Shown one piece after another: positions 24,441 to 37,300 of a stretch of DNA of 64,000 nt. The notes under the pieces are model-generated. The model did no database searches. It was given only the letters and a program-made list of their open reading frames with translations, and was not told the DNA's origin. The stretch comes from Symsagittifera roscoffensis (taxonomy: Eukaryota > Xenacoelomorpha > Acoela > Convolutidae): positions 33,828,369-33,892,368 of the forward strand of contig NC_087064.1 in the NCBI RefSeq assembly GCF_963678635.1, given 5' to 3'. Positions within the stretch are counted from its first letter, which is position 1. Every line of letters begins with the position of its first letter. A program made the position numbers and the translations under genes.

Positions 24441-26230
24441 TCAAGGTTCAACATAGTTTTCAAATATTTTCAACAAAGTTATTAACATCATTGTACAGTT
24501 AAGACTTTTTTGATACAAACCGAAACTACTAATAATTAGCGATGTCGATCGACCTTATATTTCTAATCCCAACTTAATAACGGATGCATTTGGGATAACA
24601 ATTTGAGAAACGATCACATTAATCCCCCATAGTTCTGCTTGTGAGCTAGAATCGTTAATGGATACAAATTCGGATCAAATTAACATCCTCCCCCCATTAC
24701 CCCCACCAAGTTAACGTTTGGATCATTTTAACATTTCGGATCAAGTTAACAAATTCGGATCAAGTTAATAAGTTTACAAATCAAGTTAACGAATTCGGAT
24801 CAAGTTAATAAGTTTACAAATCAAGTTAACAAATTAGGATCAAGAAAGACCAAGTTAAGATCTTCCACTCCAGCATTTAATTCGCATTAAATTTGCTAAG
24901 CGCTGAATGTAAAATGCTCAACCCCCCCCCCCCCGCATACCAAACGACTTGGGGGAGGGGAGGAGGATGTTAACTTGGCCCACAAATTCAAATTAAACTG
25001 CCGGGTAAATTAAAAACATAAACTAGCTAACTATGAGAGCAAAAAAAGCTATGACATGTACCAAAAACCAATATTACTTCTTAAATGAACTGCTTAGATT
25101 TTCGACTCACAGACTCCTAAATCTGAATTTTATTTCCTCCGATGATCTTGGTGCTGAATTCAAAAACTGAATTCGAAAAAAAACCACAGCACCCGCCCAT
25201 GTTTTGCATCACAAATAATACTAATAATGCTCTGATCTCAGATTTGATGCAATAGAATTTTTGTAAGATCTACTTAACAATCTCCACCCCTCTCAAGAAA
25301 GGGGGAGATTGATCCTTTTTGTATTTAATACTTTTGTCCCTAATTTTTTATTTAAATAGTCTTCTGGTTGATGTTAAGGTACAATGCTAAATATTTTCAG
25401 ATAGACTAAAAAACCAAACGGTGGTCACACCCGCAGTCAATTTAGAACATAAACCATTTTGGTCCTTTAGAAATATTTACTTTCGTAATCATTGACCAGT
25501 TCTCAAAGGATTCTGCTAGTAGCAGAATTGAGCATAATTGACAGAATTTGGCTTATAGAGCAGAAACTTTTTTATTGCAGCAGATAGAGCTGAATTTCAA
25601 TCATATGGCAGAATTTGACATCGTTTCTCAAAAACCGTTTTGAATCATAATAAAACGGAAACTGCATTTCTGTTTCTCGGAAATACCAAATGCGTATCTA
25701 TGCTCTACCCGACTCAATTTCTAACACAAAAATCTAACACAATTTCTATCAGAAACACAAACAAATGCATCAATCCGCGACTCTTACTTTTTATATTTTG
25801 CTTCATGAAAGTGCTCTGATCGTTTTTCAAATTGATTTTTTTTCAATAAGCGATTAAAACTGCTTTTTTGTGAAATAAACGCATAATTAAAGAAAGTTTT
25901 CATGGAGCAGAAAAAAAATCAGCATTTTTTCGATGAAGCAGCAGAACTTGCTCTTTACAGCAGCAGAAACCTTTGGGGCCTGATCGCTGCTAAGGGTTCT
26001 GTTCCGACTTTCGTTACGAAAATAACAGAATGTTTGTGCTCGGGCTGGGTTTTTTTCTTTAGACAAATTTCGACTTTTTAACTAGCCATTTTGACGGGAT
26101 TTTTTTTCTATATCATTCAAAAAGTATTTTTGTCTTGAGCTTAAACTTGCAAAAATATTTCTTCTGGGATGATTTTTCTTAAGGTTATGGGTGTTTAAAG
26201 ATTGCCATTTTGCCAATTTGGAACAATTAA
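24441..26230. other. AT-rich intronic sequence with a tandem repeat
   Basis: No gene is supported. 24708-24845 is a tandem of about 20-bp half units and 40-bp units, with 'cggatcaagttaa' and 'acaaatcaagttaa' alternating. A run of C lies at about 24917-24933. 25980-26230 shares motifs with the insert at 28585-28940. Confidence 0.6.
24708..24845 (+). repeat. Tandem repeat of about 40 bp built on AAGTTAA half units
   Basis: The phrase 'aattcggatcaagttaa', then 'taagtttacaaatcaagtta', recurs in order through the interval. The best units start at about 24762 and 24792. No coding meaning. Confidence 0.8.
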
Positions 26231-27118
26231 CGCTCGATATATTTCGCGCTATTAACGCGTAAGCTGAGATTTAATCCATTTTAGAACTTGTTCCAAATGG
26301 GTTCAAGAAAACTTATTTGCCGTAATTGATTTGTTACTGGGAGCGAAATCTATCACTTTGTACTTTAAATAACAATTTCACAATTTCACACTTTGTTATT
26401 GTCCAAAACTTATAGGTTTTCAATGTTTTTTTTCATAAAAATTATTCGATATGAATTAAGGGACAGTCGGAACATTCAGAGCTTTGCCCTGATATACGAG
26501 CAGTCGTTCAATTCACTCCGCTAATCGAAAAGCAGTCAGAAAATGTTAATGACGTTGATTTACCAAATTTATAAGGATGATGCCAATTTAATGCTGGCTT
26601 AGCGTAAGTTTTCCAAAAAGTCCAAGTCTCACCAAAAAAAGTTTCCGCAGCATGTAGATTTTTTCCCTATCGGGCCAAGAACAGCAATATTGTAAAGTTT
26701 CTTTTCGTCGTGGCATGCAGTTATTCGAAAACTACTTTCAGTGGTCGTAACTGTATTTATTATGTGGGTCTTGAAATTTTATCTATTAGCACTCTTTAGC
26801 TTGGAAGGAGGAGCGATGAATAAGAGCTTGCCGCATGTATTCGTCGTTTATTGACTTCATAGCGGCTGTAAATAAATCAATTCCTCATCTGGTCTCTAAG
26901 GTGTTACTGATTCCTCTGATCTAGGGCCAGATTATACTTTATACCATCTTAAATATTCTTGTTATATAATAGGTCAGTGTTGCTAGTTAAGAAAAAAAAT
27001 GCTCCTTGATCAAAGGAAACACTGACCGATAATTTACGCCTTGTAAACAGTGTGTTTTCTCCGTTTGGTTTATTCTGAGGAAGACAAATAAAAACTTAGC
27101 ATTAAAAGCATGCAAGGG

Positions 27119-27510
27119 CAGGCGCGGATCTAGGAATTTCTCGAGGGGGGCGGATTTTCAAAAAAAGTTTTGAAAAATTAGTCGACCCTTTTTTTTAGGT
27201 CGACCAAATTGATTTTCTGAGGTCTTCCAAATCTCTATAAAGACCCTAATTTGACCAAATTTGCTGCGCCGCAGGCAAGTTTTTAAAAAAAGGCCAAAAA
27301 CGGCGTTTTTAGGCACTTTTTGGGAACTTTGACCAAAAAACCATGTTTTTTTGGCGCGCGCTCCCCCTCAAAATTAGTATATATTGTCGCCCAAGGAGCC
27401 TTAAGAAAAATTTTAAGGTCCGCCACCAAAAATATCTCAAAATATCACCAAAAAATATCTCAAAATAGTACAAAGGGGGGACCTGAATGTCCCCTGAAAA
27501 TTTCCTCGAA
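27119..27510 (+). mobile_element. hAT-type MITE copy in segmental copy 1
   Basis: Left end CAGGCGCGGATCTAGG intact, followed by 'tctcgaggggggcgga', paired 'gtcgacc' blocks, 'cgccgcaggcaa' and 'ttttttggcgcgcgctccc'. The right terminus is missing: after 'acaaagggggg' the sequence passes into the flank of the tRNA-like repeat. Confidence 0.85.
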
Positions 27511-27539
27511 AAAGCAGAATAAAAAAGCATAGTCATTTG

Positions 27540-28030
27540 TAGCGTAAGTAACAGTGTTTCAACATTGCAAATTTTTACACTTGCTTCGCAAACACTAGCG
27601 AGCAAACGACAAAACAAGCCCTACAAAGTTGATTTGGAAAAAGTAGCTATAAACCTCGAATTAGTCAAATTTTTGCTATGTGTCGGATTCGAACCAATGA
27701 TGCAGCTATAGTTGCTAATAAATTGACAATGCTATATGCAGCAACACTGCCACCAAATATAAATACAACCAGTGCTAAGTGCCGCGTTGACCCTCCGATT
27801 AGTAGATTAGGAGCCTAACGTCGTTCCAACTGTGCCACGCGCTCACTTATAGATCGCCAAACACTTGTGACAAATAGAGCAGAGAACAGATGCCAAGAAG
27901 TTTTCAGTGCTATAAATTGTGAGTATAGCAAAAGTCCCTTCTAAATGAGCATTTTTATTTGCGAGTTAGGTTGGAAAAAAACTAGCGCCATGCAAAACAT
28001 TACTCTCGCTAGCTCGCTAGTGTTATAACA
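27540..28030 (-). repeat. TIR-bordered repeat with tRNA-like A and B boxes (copy a)
   Basis: On the minus strand an A box (TGGCACAGTTGG) lies at about 27823-27834 and a B box (GGTTCGAATCC) at about 27684-27694. Between them a non-tRNA insert of about 100 bases makes the head longer than a tRNA. The outer ends carry 'aacactagcgagc' on the left (about 27589) and its reverse complement on the right (about 28013). Not a functional tRNA gene. Confidence 0.7.
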
Positions 28031-28105
28031 AAATATTAAAAATGGAATGTAGTGGAGCCATAAAACCCAGGCAATAAATGATAAAAGAAAATTCAAAAAT
28101 CTCAG

Positions 28106-28305
28106 NNNNNNNNNNNNNNNNNNNNNNNNNNNNNNNNNNNNNNNNNNNNNNNNNNNNNNNNNNNNNNNNNNNNNNNNNNNNNNNNNNNNNNNNNNNNNNN
28201 NNNNNNNNNNNNNNNNNNNNNNNNNNNNNNNNNNNNNNNNNNNNNNNNNNNNNNNNNNNNNNNNNNNNNNNNNNNNNNNNNNNNNNNNNNNNNNNNNNNN
28301 NNNNN
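28106..28305. other. Assembly gap (200 N)
   Basis: Exactly 200 N at the junction between two near-identical copies of a segment of about 1.9-2.4 kb. Allelic contigs placed in series, or an unresolved tandem array, would both give this picture. Confidence 0.99.
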
Positions 28306-29728
28306 GCTCGATATATTTCACGCTATTAACGCGTAAGCTGAGATTTTAGAAATCGTTCCAAATGGGTTCAAGAAAACTCATTTGCCATAATTGATTTGTT
28401 ACTAGGAGCGAAATCTATCACTTTGTTTTTTAAATAGTGTGTGGGTGGTGGGTTTTTGCAAAAATAATGTGTTTTAGTTTTTTTACATTTATTTTTTCAT
28501 GTTATTACTGCTCCATAGACCTCAAAAACGAGTCGGAACATTCGGGGCCTTGCCTCGATACGAGCAGTCTCGTTATAAATTTGCTCTATCTGTCCCGACT
28601 TTCGAAGAAAACGGAATATTGTTCCGACTTTCGAAGAAAACGGAATATTTATGCTCGGTGTGGTTTTTTTATTCAGTCAATTTTCACCGATCGAAATAAT
28701 CAACAAAAAATTTCATAGCCCATTGAAGATATTAACTTCCTGAGTTCAAATGTAAAAAGATATTTCACTTCCAATTTTTTTGTACTGTTCTGGGGTTTGA
28801 AAATTGCCAAATTTGCCATGTTCTGGACTAAATTATGCGCGCTTTGAAGGGTTTATTCTTAATGCTGAGGGCGTAACGCGAATTAATTATGCGCGGCAAA
28901 TTATCCCGCTCAACAAAATCGTTCCAAATTGAATTGAGGCTAGCAAATTGGTCGTATCAATCTCGTACGACACACAATTTCACAATTTCACACTTTGTTA
29001 TTGTCCAAAACTTATAGGTTTTCAATGTTTTTTTTCACAAAAATTATTCGATATGAATTAAGGGACAGTCGGAACATTCAGAGCTTTGCCCTGATATACG
29101 AGCAGTCGTTCAATTCACTCTGCTAATCGAAAAGCAGCCAGAAAATTTTAATGACGTTGATTTACCAAATTTATTAGGATGATGCCAATTTAATGCTGGC
29201 TTAGCGTAAGTTTTCCAAAAAGTCCAAGTCTCACCAAAAAAAGTTTCCGCAGCATGTAGATTCTTTCCCTGTCGGGCCAAGAACAGCAATATTGTAAAGT
29301 TTCTTTTCGTCGTGGCATGCAGATATTCGAAAACTACTTTCAGTGGTCGTAACTATATTTATTCTGTGGGTCTTGAAATTTTATCTATTAGCACTCTTTA
29401 GCTTGGAAGGAGGAGCGATGAATAAGAGCTTGCCGCATGTATTCGTCGTTTATTGACTTCATAGCGGCTGTAAATAAATCAATTCCTCATCTGGTCTCAA
29501 AGGCGTTACTGATTCCTCTGATCTAGGGCCAGATTATACTTTATATCTACCATCTTAAATAATCTTGTTATATAATAGGTCAGTGTTGCTAGTTAAGAAA
29601 AAACTGCTCCTTGATCAAAGGAAACACTGACCGATAATTTGCACCTTGTAAACAGTGGGTTTTCTCCGTTTGGTTTTTACTGGTCTGAGGAAGACAAATA
29701 AGAACTTAGAATTAAAAGCATGCAAGGG

Positions 29729-30090
29729 CAGGCGCGGATCTAGGAATTTCTCGAGGGGGCGGATTTTCAAAAAAAGTTTTGAAAAATTTGTCGACCCTTT
29801 TTTTAGGTCGACCAAATTGATTTTCTGAGGTCTTCCAAATCTCTATAAAGACCCTAATTTGACCAAATTTTCTGCGCCTCAGGCAAGTTTTTGAAAAAAG
29901 GCCAAAAACGGCGTTTTTAGGCACTTTTTGGAAAACTTTGACCAAAAAACCGCGTTTTTTTGGCGCGCGCGCCCCCTCAAAATTAGTATATATTGTCGCC
30001 CAAGGAGCCTTAAGAAAATTTTAGGGTCCGCCGACAAAAATGGATATCTCAAAATAGTACAAAGGGAGGACCTGAATATCCCCACAAAAT
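29729..30090 (+). mobile_element. hAT-type MITE copy in segmental copy 2
   Basis: The duplicate of the MITE at 27119, with the same left end and the same missing right terminus. Both copies were therefore carried by the segmental duplication rather than inserted separately. Confidence 0.85.
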
Positions 30091-30119
30091 TTCCTCAAAA
30101 AAGCAGAATAAACAAGCAT

Positions 30120-30620
30120 AGTCATTTGTAGCGCAAGTAACACAGTGTTTCAACATTGCAAATTTTCACACTTGCTTCGCAAACACTAGCCAGCAAACGA
30201 CAAAACAAGCCCTACAAAGTTGATATAGGAAAAAGTAGCTATAAGCCTCGAATTAGTAAAACTTTTGCTATGTGTCGGATTCGAACCAATGATACAGCTA
30301 TAGTGGCTAATAAAATGACAATGCTATATGCAGCGACAATGCCACCAAATATAAATACAACCAGTGCTAAGTGCCGCGTTGACCCTCCGATTAGTAGATT
30401 AGGAGCCTAACGTCGTTCCAACTGTGCCACGCGCTCACTTATAGATAGCCAAACACTTGCGACAAATAGAGCAGAGAACAGATGCCAAGAAGTTGTTAGT
30501 GCTAAAAATTGTGAGTATACCAAAAGTCCCTTCCAAATGAGCATTTTTATTTGCGAGTTAGGTTGGAAAAAAACTAGCGCCATGCAAAACATTACTCTCG
30601 CTAGCTCGCTAGTGTTATAA
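30120..30620 (-). repeat. TIR-bordered repeat with tRNA-like boxes (copy b)
   Basis: Duplicate of copy a in the second segmental copy. A box TGGCACAGTTGG at about 30416-30427 and B box GGTTCGAATCC at about 30278-30288 on the minus strand are both retained, with the same insert between them. Confidence 0.7.
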
Positions 30621-30699
30621 CTAAATATTAAAAATGGAATGTAGTGGAGCCATAAAACCCAGTCAATAAATGATAAAAAAATTCAAAAAATCCCAGATT

Positions 30700-32340
30700 T
30701 GAAAATTATTTTAAAATTTCCAGTCTGAAAACTTATTAATTTGGCAAATGAAAACATACAGATTTTTTTTTGACACTAATTTGTTTTTCAGTGTATTCAA
30801 AAATCCGAGACAAAGCTGAAAGGGTTTTAGTATTACACCGCACCTGTCTCCTAGTCAAAAGTAATACGATACTAAACCCCTTTGATTTTTATTGAGATAG
30901 TAAAAATTGGATGAAAAAAATAGAGCCAATATCATTATTCCATCACATCTGATTTTTTTTCGACAAAGTGAAGTGGTCGTAACAAATAAGATTTGCTGAG
31001 GTATGCATTTTCTGTAGTACCTATCAAAGCAAAATAATTTACAGAAAAATGTTAATTTGTTTCGCAGTTTTTTGAAAGATTTTTTTAACAATTTGAAAAT
31101 GAAAAAAAAAACTCACAAAAATATGAAACAGGTGATCTTGCTTTCTGTTCTACAGTTACGGAATAAAAAGCTTTCGGTTTTTGTCAATAATGCAAAAGAA
31201 CAGTTTAAGTTTTCAGCGCAAATACTTGAGTAACTCGCTTGTTTTTGATCCCTGGTGGATGAAACAACTTAAAATGATCGGATTTGATCAAATAAAAAAA
31301 ATGCTTCGAAGGCGTTTCCAGGTTTGCCCTTTATAACTAGTTAGAAAAATCATTTTGGTGATGAAACACTCTGCTGACCATTATTGAGTATATCTAGCGC
31401 TGATGCTTAAAACAAATCAAGGTAAAATTTATTTAAGAAAACTTTTCGAACGTATAAACAGATCGGCTGTTGCAGAAACGTCTAAGGATCTGTTTTGTTG
31501 CTCGGTTATGTTCAAGTAAAGGTCTTGGACATTAAAACGCCTCAATTGCCAGAAAAACTAAGGCCATCTTTTTTATGTAGGGCCTCGTATTTTGAACAAT
31601 TCTCCTAGCTAATGTTTATGCGCTATAAGGAGAAAATAAAAACATCATCCTCCCAGTGCACATTATTGAACCCATAAATTCAAATTTTTGCAGTTTTTTA
31701 GGTTGTTTTGATAAAAAAAAAACCTGACGAGGGTTTTTTGAATTACAAAAGTACGTCTTTTATGCAAAATTTTTGAAGCTCCAATCTAACCTTTTTGTTC
31801 GGACCATTGAAAATGGGAAGGAACATTGTATTCGGGTGTCTGTTAGTTTTTTTCTTTTAGTTTTCCACGCAAAATGAGGTACCACAAATAGTTATTGGAC
31901 TGGACTGAGCCATATATCAAACTAAAGCCCTTTCAGTTGTAATTAGAACCACCTTAAAAATTTTTTTCCTTGTGTCGAGAAAAACCGGTTTGAACTTTTT
32001 GATTTTCGTCGTAATTCGATTCAATAAAGCGAGCAAGCAGGCTTAGAACAGCTTTATTATGCCTCATTTGAACCCTGCAAACTTAGTTTTAAAAAAGCAA
32101 ATTTAGTTTTTGGAGTTTTCAAGCTCCATTTTGGTAATCAAATTCTTCAGAACAAATCAAAAACTTTCTGCAAAAATTTGCAAAGCAATTGTTGATTTTT
32201 TTGAACTCTATTTTACATTTTTTTAATTTTCTATTTTCTATACATTTCTCTACAAAAATTTCTGTCCAAGTTGTCTATATTAGAATGACTGTCGAATATT
32301 TTTAAAATAAAGTTTTACGTCAGATCTTCTTAACACACCA
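30700..32340. other. No gene recognised
   Basis: AT-rich intronic sequence of the channel gene; no frame with a domain signature and no repeat that I can support. Confidence 0.5.
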
Positions 32341-34350
32341 CGCAGAAAAATTACGCTAGTTTCGATCTTAACGCAGAAAAATAACCCAGTTTCGATCTTA
32401 AGAAAAAGGTATAATTATAGTATAAAAGGTATATGATCGAATTCCTCATATGAGCTGAGAAAGGAAGGATTTGAGCCAATGCAATAATTAAAAGTTTGAC
32501 TTAATGTAAAAGAATCAGGCCGTTGGACGATTTGACTATTTGAGGGGCGAATAAAGCAAAGAACTCGACTTTATTTTTGAAAAGTTTCTGTGAAAAAAAT
32601 CTGCAGAACCCCTTGTTTGTAATGTGTTTATGGGTAATTTGTGACTTTCTCAGCTCGAATCCATTAGCTCGAATTTCAAAACTCGAGTTTAATTTTTTTA
32701 TAGAGCATTCATAAACAACTACGCTCCATATATTTGACGTGATAAAGACGTAAACATTGGTCGTGCTTGAAACAATTTGACACAGTTCCAATGAAAAATC
32801 AGCTTTAAATGAAAAATCAGCTTGTTTTGGTGTTCCTTGAAAAACGTTTGCAGAAGCTGCTTCAAAACAAAAAACTTTTTTGGAGCGCAGTTGTTTATGA
32901 ATGCTCTATATATATATACATTGATTTATATACTCATACTGTTTTTTAAAGCTTTTTTGGACTGCATCAGCATTGGCATCAATTATGAACCGCATCCGCA
33001 TGTCACATGTTATTTTATACACTTTGCAATTTAGATTCCATTCACTGAATAATTTAGGCTTACATTTTTCGAAAATTTTTTCATAGGTTTTTTTGAATCG
33101 CTGGATATATATCGTTTTTATGATTTTCTGATTTTTTTGATTTAATTTAAATTTCTTTCTTAGGGGTGATGAAATGATTGAAAAGGCTCAGAATTAATAT
33201 TTACGCAAAATTTAGAATGGATCTTCAAAATTTTTTCATAACAGACATTTGTTGTAAGTAAAAACTAGTCAGAGGAGTTTTGTTGATATTGAAAAATATA
33301 AATTTATACTGTTTTTTTCTAAATGAATTTGATTGAAAATTTATATACTTAGAAAACTCTCAAAATTTTTTTTAACTTAATTGAAAAAAAAGAAGAATAG
33401 AAAAACTATTTCCAAAAGTTATTCTTTCATTCTAGTAACATTTCGATAAACCCATTGTAATAGTAGCATTTTATGGCTGGTTTTGAAAGGCGAATTGGAA
33501 ACATCAAAGTTGTTTATTTAGGAGAGTAATATCATACAGACAGGTAAACAATAAACCACAATTTATATTGCAGCGTTTACAGGCACAATTTATATTGCAG
33601 CGTTTACCGCACAATTTAGCAGCGTTCACCGCACAATTTATAAATTAAATGTATACTGGGTGACATTGGAAACGCATCCTCAAGTTTTGCTTATTTTTTT
33701 TTTCAAAAAATGGGATGAATAAACTGTGAAATCATACAAACTGCCGCTTTTGAAATAAATAAAATTGATGACACTTCAGCAACTAACTCAAATCTGATGC
33801 TTTTACAAATTTGAATTTCGGATAGAAAGAAACTTGTGTATTGTGTCATTCACCAGAATAACCCAGTTTCGATCTTAAGAAAAAGGTATATTTATGGTAT
33901 AAAAGGTATATGATCGAATTCCTCACTTGAGCTGAGAAAGGAAGTATTTAAGCCAATGCAATGAATAAAAGTTTGACTTAATGTAAAAGATTTCAGGCCG
34001 TTGGACGATTTGACGATTTGAGGGGCGAAAAAGCAAAGAACTCGACTTTATTTTTGAAAAGTTTATGTGAAAAAAATCTGCAGAACCCCTCGTTTGTAAT
34101 GTGTTTATAGGTAATTTGTGACTTTCTCAGCTCGAATCCATTAGCTAGAATTTCAAAACTCGAATTTAATTTTTTTATAGAGCATTCATAAACAACTGCG
34201 CTCCAAAAAAGTTTTGTTTTGAAGCAGCTTCTGCAAACGTTTTTCAAGGAACACCAAAACAAGCTGATTTTTCATTTAAATTATTTTTTACTATTTTTGG
34301 ATCTGTGTCAAATTATTTCAAGCACGACCAATGTTTACGTCTTTATCACC
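32341..34350. repeat. Complex direct and inverted duplication next to a channel exon
   Basis: 32370-32715 matches 33855-34205 as a direct repeat ('gtataaaaggtatatgatcg', 'gccgttggacgattt', 'aatctgcagaacccc'). 32805-32920 is the reverse complement of about 34178-34290. 32733-32780 is the reverse complement of about 34303-34350, which borders the donor of channel exon 4. Local segments have thus been copied in both orientations. A short tandem of about 29 bp ('cacaatttatattgcagcg') lies between at 33556-33640. Confidence 0.8.
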
Positions 34351-34380
34351 ATATGTTTTGAAAAACAATAACAATCTTAC

Positions 34381-37300
34381 CGGCACAATCGATTTCGTCT
34401 TGATTGTTGGGACAGTCTTGCTTCCCATTACACCTCCACTCTCTTGGGATACAGTAGTGCACCCCTGGACACTGCCACAAGTCCCCCCTCTCCCCAGCAC
34501 CCCCGCATACTTTCAATTCACTGGTTTTGTTCACGCGTTCCAGGTACCTGGACAGCTCCTCAGGAAGACTCTCTGCGGCGTACTGGTCTAGTTCCTGCAG
34601 ACTGGAGAAACGTGTAGACTGTACCTTGCTGGCCATGATCTAGAAAATCAGTTTCTTTTTTAGGAGAAAATTTGTTCATTTTTAAAACAGTTTGGATCAA
34701 AGTCACGTCCTTGTTTGGACGACAATTGGGGACAGGTGCCAACTCTTACCAATTGTTTGACAAATAGCTACCTCTTAGCACCGATACGCTTGTCTTAATA
34801 TCAATTCCTTGCTCAATGACTCATGATATTAAAAAATTTGACAGAAGTATTGTATAATCGAAACTGAATTTCGCCACTCATAAAGATGATTGTTCCTGAG
34901 GCAGTGCTACAATCGCTCGCCCCTAAAAAAGGATTGATCGAGGAATTATCACTTCAGGGTGACAAACTGTAAGAAAATTGCCTCTTTCATATATGGTGCA
35001 TTTAATTGTTGATGTTGACTAACTTTGTTCATGTTGCAGACTGAGATGGAAGGGAAAGTGAGAGTCCTGGTGTGTTCCATCTGAGTAATGACAGTCACTG
35101 GCCAGCGGAAGAAGTCCACGAGGAGACTACAGGTCTGCCAGGTGAATCCAGCCAGACACAGTATCACCAGAGCCACCCAGATGAATCTCCTCAAGTCCGA
35201 ACCCAGCTTGGCCGCTCTGGCCACACCGTGCACCATAGTGCTTTCCTTAACACAGAGTCACTGGGTTTAGCTAACAATTTTGGATCCACTCAACAATCTC
35301 CTCCCCTATGCTATCTATTAAAGAATCTCCAATGATTTCAATTTATATGACAGCGGTTGTAAAATGACTACATCAAAATCCTGAGAGGTGTTTTAGTTTA
35401 AAATTCTTTAGCTTCGATTATCTCAACGACAGTATCAAAAATGATTCATTCAAAGCCTTACTTGGAAGAACAGTCGAGACAGCGCCGTGCAATCGTCATT
35501 GTCATCGACTTGCATCAGCCTACGAAGATGCTTCTCTTCACTCTCGCCTAAATCCGACAACTCCTTCATTAAATAGTCCTTCGTTGCATCAATATGATTG
35601 GTCGGCGAGGAGCCTCCTGTCGAGTTTTTCAGAATGGGTTTTACAGACTGACCGCTCGAAAGTAACGAAGATGATGAATTAATGTTAGAACTTAAAATGC
35701 TGTTCCGCTGATTACTTTTCGGTGCCACGATTCCGAAGTCAGGGGGAGCAGGGGGTAGAGTGATTCCGTGGATAATTGGGGTATTGGGCACAGTCAACGG
35801 TCTGGCTATTCCTCCTCCGCGAAGGGGAGGCGAGGGAGATGGAAATGTGACATGGTGGACTTGATTAGGTGCAGGTAGCGAATAAGAGCTCTGGAAATAT
35901 AATCAAAAAGTTAATTTGCAAATCGGCCGTGCGTATTATTTTGCCCCAGAACTAGATTCTAATTTTTTCGGACAAGTTTGATATCATTTTGTCACATCCG
36001 TTTTCGACAGTAAAAAATACTTTGATTTACAAAATTCATGTCGTTTTGCGCCTTTTTGATTAAATTTTAAATAAGGTTTGCAAACGCGACTTTGCAAAAT
36101 ATAATTTCCAAGTCGACAACTTTATTGTTATGATTGATTACTCTTGAATAAAAATAAATTCCTGTCTCCTATCAGTCGGACAAACAACAGATGAAAATTA
36201 GCAGATCAAAAGAAATGGTACGGGGTTAACGCTTGGCATAAGGTTTTATTGCACGGTGAATATATTCAATTTCAATTTCAAAATTAGCCCTTCAACAAGT
36301 AGAGTCACTGAAATATAACCGGAACAAAGCGAAGTTTAATCATGTTAATCAACCACCGTCTCTGATTCCAGAGTCCGGATGGAATATTAAGCAGAGCGTA
36401 ATATCAACAGATGATAACATTATTTTAGATTACATAGATAGCACGAAATTTTAGCCAAGTGCCCAAAATTTCGCTTTCAAATGGCACCTTTGGTATAATT
36501 TTACGAAATACATTTTTGGCAAATTTTAGAGGTGAGCGCACGCCGAAAAACGCAATTTTTTTGGTTAAATATAATTTTAAAGTGCTCAAAACGTCATTTT
36601 TAGCCTGTTTTTTTGTTTGTTTGCCTGCATCACAGAAAATTTTTTGGCAAAATAGGGTCCTTGTAGTCTTTTCGGAGAGCTGGGGAAATCAAATTGGTCG
36701 GCTTAAAAAAAGAAGAAACAATTTCTGCCCTATGGTGTCTACAACAACTATCCAACCCTTTAAATGACCAATTTAAGAACGAGCATACACGGATTTTGTA
36801 CCTAATGACGAGTCCCCACACCCCCACTTTTTTGCAATAGGGGGAAATATTTCTAGGCATCCGTTTTTTGGATCTCTCAAACTAGCGCCCCTATGGTACT
36901 TCGAAACGAATTGCCACCCGAATTGCCAGAACGAATTAAGCGTAGGGTAAATAATGTAGAGGGTAACGAATCCCTCACCTTTTTGCAAGGGACTGGAAAA
37001 TTGAAGAAAAAAAACGTATTTTTTGCAGCTAATAATGAATTTGGGTCGTTAAAGATGATTTCAAACTTTCTAACCTCTAGTGAAGGTCTATTGTAGTACA
37101 ATATGGGAGACGAAGGGGTCCCGTTAGCCAACTCGAATCGACGAGGCTGTCCATTTGCGAAACGAAGAGGCTCGTAATCAAACGCAGGTTGCGCCGTCCA
37201 CACACTATTCACCTCTCCCCCATTGCTTTGGTTGTGCTTACTTGGTGTATTTTTCACACTTTTCTGCGTTTGGGTAGTGTTATTCAAAGGAGAATTGGGG

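Larger units (their letters stand above)
26231..28105 (+). repeat. Segmental duplication, copy 1
   Basis: Begins 'gctcgatatatttcgcgc' and ends 'atgataaaagaaaattcaaa' at the edge of the gap. It matches 28306-30699 in the same orientation at what looks like well over 90% identity, including a MITE (27119-27510) and a tRNA-like repeat (27540-28030). Copy 2 begins immediately after the gap. Confidence 0.92.
28306..30699 (+). repeat. Segmental duplication, copy 2 with a 530-bp insert
   Basis: 28306-28435 matches 26231-26370 and 28970-30699 matches 26371-28105. Between them, 28436-28969 is extra sequence in this copy. The insert includes a direct duplication of 'tgttccgactttcgaagaaa' (about 28589-28650) and motifs also found at 25980-26230. 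Confidence 0.9.

Noticed and set aside
27941-28329. Open frames crossing the second N run
   Set aside because: Same artefact; they run through repeat sequence into 200 N.
34331-34591. Plus-strand frame opposite channel exon 4
   Set aside because: Antisense shadow of the LDLa-coding exon; no independent signals.
35072-35335. Plus-strand frames opposite channel exon 3
   Set aside because: Shadow of the TM1 exon; composition follows the minus-strand coding sequence.
36459-36988. Frames on both strands between channel exons 1 and 2
   Set aside because: They translate an inverted MITE relic and the intronic read-through of exon 1.
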